From: Staphylococcus croceilyticus
Lineage (GTDB): Bacteria > Bacillota > Bacilli > Staphylococcales > Staphylococcaceae
Direction of reading: 5' to 3'
Assembly (NCBI RefSeq): GCF_002902575.1
Contig: NZ_PPRD01000033.1
Span: forward strand, 1-64,000
Length of the DNA stretch: 64,000 nt
The notes under the pieces were generated by a model. The model searched no databases, was not told the DNA's origin, and saw only the letters and a list, made by a program, of their open reading frames with translations. Every line of letters begins with the position of its first letter. Position 1 is the stretch's first letter. This document shows, piece after piece, positions 62,836 to 64,000 of the stretch. A program made the position numbers and the translations under genes.

Positions 62836-64000
62836 ACCAAGTACAAGATTTAAAACAACCTATTTTTACGAAGAGTTTCACCGTGAACTTCGTGATTAAT
62901 TTCTTCGTGTATTTATGCATGTACTTACTACTAGTCATTATTGCTGATTATAGTAAAACATCGTTTCATGCTTCGGACAGCCTTTCAGGTCTAGTTGTAG
63001 GCCTCTTTATCGTAGGCTCATTAATTGGCCGTTTTGCTACTGGGAAGTATGTAAATAAATTTGGTCCTAAAAAAATATTAATTACGGGGCTTATCTTCTT
63101 AATTATTACGCAACTGCTTTATTTCATTCCTGGGTCAATTGGCTTTCTCATGTTTGTACGCTTAATTAATGGTATTGCGACTGCAGTAGCTACCACAGCA
63201 ACGGGTACAATTGCTGCGCACGTTACACCTGTATCACGTAAAAGTGAAGGTATCAGTCTATTTTCTTTAAGTTTAGTATTAGGAACAGCAATCGGTCCGT
63301 TTTTCGGAATTTTATTAATTAAATCATTTTCAATTAATCTATTATTTATTATCTGCGTTATTCTTGGAGTGATTAGTTTACTTATTTCGCTATTCATCAA
63401 AATTGACTTTAACCCTACTAGCAATGATACAGATAAAAAAATTGCGAAAGCTTCAAGTTTTAGCATCCATAACTTTGTAGCTAAAGAAGCCGTACCTGTA
63501 GCAATTGTAATGATGGTTATCGGTTTAAACTATGCTTCAATTTTAACGTTCTTAAAGTTCTTTGCTGAACAACGTCATTTAGTAGAAGCATCTAGTTATT
63601 TCTTTATTTGTTATGCTATTGCTTCATTAATTACTCGCCCAATTGCTGGTCGTTTAATTGACGCTAAAAATGAAAATGTAGTAGTTTATCCAGCATTTGT
63701 AGCTTTAATAATATCATTTGTTTTATTAGTAATGAGTTATAGTAGTTGGATGTTATTACTTTCAGGTGTCTTCTTAGGTGTTGGATATGGTAACTTATCA
63801 TCTTCAATGCAAGCAATTGCTATTAAGGTTTCCCCTTCAAGTAAGTATGGTATTGCTACTTCTACTTACTTCATTGGTTTAGATATCGGTATTGGATTTG
63901 GACCTTCATTATTAGGTTTATTCACTAATTCAGTCACTTATACTCAAGTTTATATTATTATGGCCGTAGTTGCCGTATTATGTACTATCCTTTACTTCTT
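62832..64000 (+). CDS. MFS transporter (partial, runs past the window end)
   Basis: At least 389 residues of a major facilitator, open to the right edge. The motif A-like GRFATGKYVNKFGPKKIL between segments 2 and 3 and TATGTIAAHVTPVSRKSEG near 120-140 mark a 12-segment drug or metabolite exporter. About ten to eleven segments are inside the window. Start overlaps marR, so the two are translated together. Substrate unknown. Confidence 0.85.
   Translation, partial: MNQVQDLKQPIFTKSFTVNFVINFFVYLCMYLLLVIIADYSKTSFHASDSLSGLVVGLFIVGSLIGRFATGKYVNKFGPKKILITGLIFLIITQLLYFIPGSIGFLMFVRLINGIATAVATTATGTIAAHVTPVSRKSEGISLFSLSLVLGTAIGPFFGILLIKSFSINLLFIICVILGVISLLISLFIKIDFNPTSNDTDKKIAKASSFSIHNFVAKEAVPVAIVMMVIGLNYASILTFLKFFAEQRHLVEASSYFFICYAIASLITRPIAGRLIDAKNENVVVYPAFVALIISFVLLVMSYSSWMLLLSGVFLGVGYGNLSSSMQAIAIKVSPSSKYGIATSTYFIGLDIGIGFGPSLLGLFTNSVTYTQVYIIMAVVAVLCTILYF

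Noticed and set aside
63119-63466. Minus-strand open frame inside the MFS gene
   Set aside because: The plus strand is a continuous, clearly recognisable MFS protein through this stretch; the minus frame is a shadow.

Overview
The window is a chromosomal segment of a Staphylococcus, probably a coagulase-negative species. The genus call rests on low GC content and on Staphylococcus-type versions of Asp23, FemX, HtsA, the lacRABCDFEG operon and the ribosomal proteins. Gene order follows the S. aureus arrangement as I remember it: hts-sfa, the asp23 operon, lac, the ribosomal protein cluster, topB, an RND protein with femX, then marR-MFS. I cannot fix the species. I saw no mobile element, CRISPR array, rRNA or tRNA. 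This is conserved core genome rather than an accessory island, and I found no wholly new system.

Layout. (1) 1-3.2 kb: a YdjM-type membrane hydrolase, a small SunI-like protein, an IsdG/IsdI heme oxygenase and a YjiH-type membrane protein. (2) 3.2-12.5 kb: a complete staphyloferrin A module. HtsABC imports the ferric siderophore and SfaA-D make and export it. Fur-box promoters lie in front of htsA and between sfaA and sfaD. (3) 12.6-15.7 kb: the asp23 envelope-stress operon (opuD2-amaP-DUF2273 gene-asp23) with a sigma-B-type promoter. (4) 15.9-20 kb: two quinone-reductase-like enzymes, a luciferase-like monooxygenase and a lipoprotein alpha/beta hydrolase. (5) 20.1-27.5 kb: lactose/tagatose-6-phosphate operon lacABCDFEG with lacR. 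The PTS permease gene lacE is broken by an in-frame TAA. (6) 27.8-28.5 kb: a sirtuin.

(7) 28.7-47.5 kb: one long minus-strand block. It holds rplM-rpsI with a long leader, truA, the ECF transporter module ecfA1-ecfA2-ecfT, and the S10-spc-alpha ribosomal protein cluster from rpsJ to rplQ with secY, adk, infA, rpmJ and rpoA. (8) 47.7-55.7 kb: a small membrane protein, a purine permease, topB, a GNAT enzyme, glcU with a glucose dehydrogenase gene also broken by an in-frame TAA, and an AEC carrier. (9) 55.8-64 kb: small conserved proteins, an RND-family membrane protein beside femX (essential peptidoglycan interpeptide synthesis), a VOC protein, and a marR-MFS operon that runs off the window end.

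The items most worth checking are the two nonsense mutations in sugar-use genes (lacE and gdh), a pseudoknot-like terminator after rplQ, a hairpin plus T-run between the marR promoter and its start codon, the rpsJ leader, and several unassigned palindromic operator candidates. For many genes the longest open frame overstates the start. I give corrected starts based on ribosome binding sites and family lengths.
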